Origin: Candidatus Aenigmatarchaeota archaeon
GTDB lineage: Archaea > Aenigmatarchaeota > Aenigmatarchaeia > QMZP01
Direction of reading: 5' to 3'
NCBI GenBank assembly: GCA_030666115.1
Contig: DAOUYM010000050.1
Span: 1-5,546, forward strand
DNA: 5,546 nt
In this document: positions 4,995 to 5,546 of the stretch, piece after piece
Layout of the letters: every line of letters begins with the position of its first letter
Position numbering within the stretch: the stretch's first letter is position 1
Program-made: the position numbers and the translations under genes
The notes under the pieces: model-generated
The model's database searches: none
Seen by the model: the letters and a program-made list of their open reading frames with translations, nothing else
Told to the model about the DNA's origin: nothing

Positions 4995-5546
4995 ATGCCG
5001 ACAATAGATGTTTCGCATCAGGATCTCTGCAAACTAATAGGCAGGAATATACCGATCGGAAAGATGAGGGACGAGGGCATACTTTTTGCCAAGGGAGAGA
5101 TAGATGAGTCTAAAGGGGACAGCCTGAAGATAGACGTCAAGGATACCAACAGACCAGATCTCTGGAGTACAGAGGGACTGGCAAGGGAGATAAGGGGGAG
5201 GTATGTGTCTGGTGGTGTTCCGATGTACAAGACCAAGAAACCAGGACTGGTGGTGAAGGTTGACAGAAAGGTCAGCACAGTAAGGCCTTACACTGTCTGT
5301 GCTGTTGTCAGGAACCTAAGGATAGACGACAACGTACTCTCCCAGATGATCCAGTTACAGGAGAAAGTATCCATGACCTTTGGAAAGAACAGGAAGGAGA
5401 TTGCAATAGGAGTTTATGATTTCAACAGGATAAAGCCGCCAATACGTTTCACAACAGTGAAGCCCGATGGCATAACATTTATCCCGCTCGAGTTCAGAAA
5501 GGCAATGACACCTGAGCAGATAATAAAGGCGCACCCGAAGGGAAGG
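4995..5546 (+). CDS. pheT: Phenylalanyl-tRNA synthetase beta subunit, N-terminal part (runs off right edge)
   Basis: The first 184 codons, open to the window edge. This subunit binds tRNA-Phe and hydrolyses Tyr-tRNA-Phe. The N-terminus MPTIDVSHQDLCKLIG and the B1 segment KIDVKDTNRPDLWSTEGLAR (45-64) match the archaeal/eukaryotic beta subunit, where (D/T)xNRPDL.S.EGLAR is conserved. The B3/B4 editing domain begins with VRPYTVCAVVRNLRID (96-111), followed by QLQEKVSMTFGKNRKEIAIGVYDF (120-143) and IKPPIRF (146-152). It lacks the EMAP-like tRNA-binding N-terminus of bacterial PheT, as expected for archaea. The start is set by a strong Shine-Dalgarno site. The gene lies 64 bases after pheS on the same strand, so the two subunits are probably co-transcribed and made in balance. 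Completeness cannot be judged here. Confidence 0.93.
   Translation, partial: MPTIDVSHQDLCKLIGRNIPIGKMRDEGILFAKGEIDESKGDSLKIDVKDTNRPDLWSTEGLAREIRGRYVSGGVPMYKTKKPGLVVKVDRKVSTVRPYTVCAVVRNLRIDDNVLSQMIQLQEKVSMTFGKNRKEIAIGVYDFNRIKPPIRFTTVKPDGITFIPLEFRKAMTPEQIIKAHPKGR

Noticed and set aside
348..5278. Open frames of 66-134 codons in other frames and on the opposite strand of the PHP, glycosyltransferase, methyltransferase, pheS and pheT genes
   Set aside because: They overlap genes with clear family motifs, have no domain signatures of their own, and are rich in His/Pro/Ser/Cys as expected for shadow frames.
1..5546. CRISPR array, tRNA or rRNA gene, insertion sequence, integrase or toxin-antitoxin pair
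   Set aside because: No regularly spaced repeats of 24-40 bases, no cloverleaf with a TpsiC-type arm, and no transposase or integrase motifs were seen. The longest repeat is the 19-base tandem pair.

Overview
The window looks like part of an archaeal chromosome. The aminoacyl-tRNA synthetase genes are of the archaeal/eukaryotic type: a PheRS alpha subunit with an N-terminal helix-turn-helix-like region, a PheRS beta subunit with a short B1/B3-B4 N-terminus, and a class II GlyRS of archaeal form. Codon use leans on AGG/AGA for Arg and ATA for Ile. TATA-like boxes lie about 25-28 bases upstream of several start codons, the spacing expected for leaderless archaeal mRNAs, and the one clear Shine-Dalgarno sequence sits at an internal operon gene. 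I cannot name the lineage. A candidate-phylum (for example DPANN-like) archaeon is possible but is a guess.

Layout, left to right. Positions 1-152 (minus) hold the first 50 codons of a glycyl-tRNA synthetase that runs off the left edge; they were found by translating the reverse strand. Positions 153-281 form a divergent promoter region with one TATA-like box per direction and a 10-base tandem repeat. Positions 282-1007 encode a PHP-domain metallophosphoesterase. It is followed closely by a membrane family 2 glycosyltransferase (1032-2162, possibly from GTG 1014). A SAM-dependent methyltransferase (2177-2803, minus) converges on that gene with only 14 bases between the stop codons. It diverges from a second, soluble family 2 glycosyltransferase (2876-3619), and the two appear to share one TATA element. 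pheS (3671-4930) and the first 184 codons of pheT (4995 to the right edge) form an operon.

Functionally there are two themes. The ends are translation housekeeping (glyS, pheST). The middle is a small cell-surface or lipid-linked glycan cassette: two GT2 enzymes and a methyltransferase, with a PHP hydrolase whose link to them is only by position. The substrate of the cassette cannot be read from sequence.

The points most worth a second look are: a PheS that begins inside what is normally the second part of the N-terminal extension, apparently lacking the first winged-helix unit; a four-run G-quadruplex motif on the coding strand of the PHP gene; a 19-base tandem duplication across the stop codon of the second glycosyltransferase that runs into the pheS promoter; and a shared bidirectional TATA box. 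I see no mobile element, CRISPR array, tRNA or rRNA, and nothing that amounts to a wholly new system.
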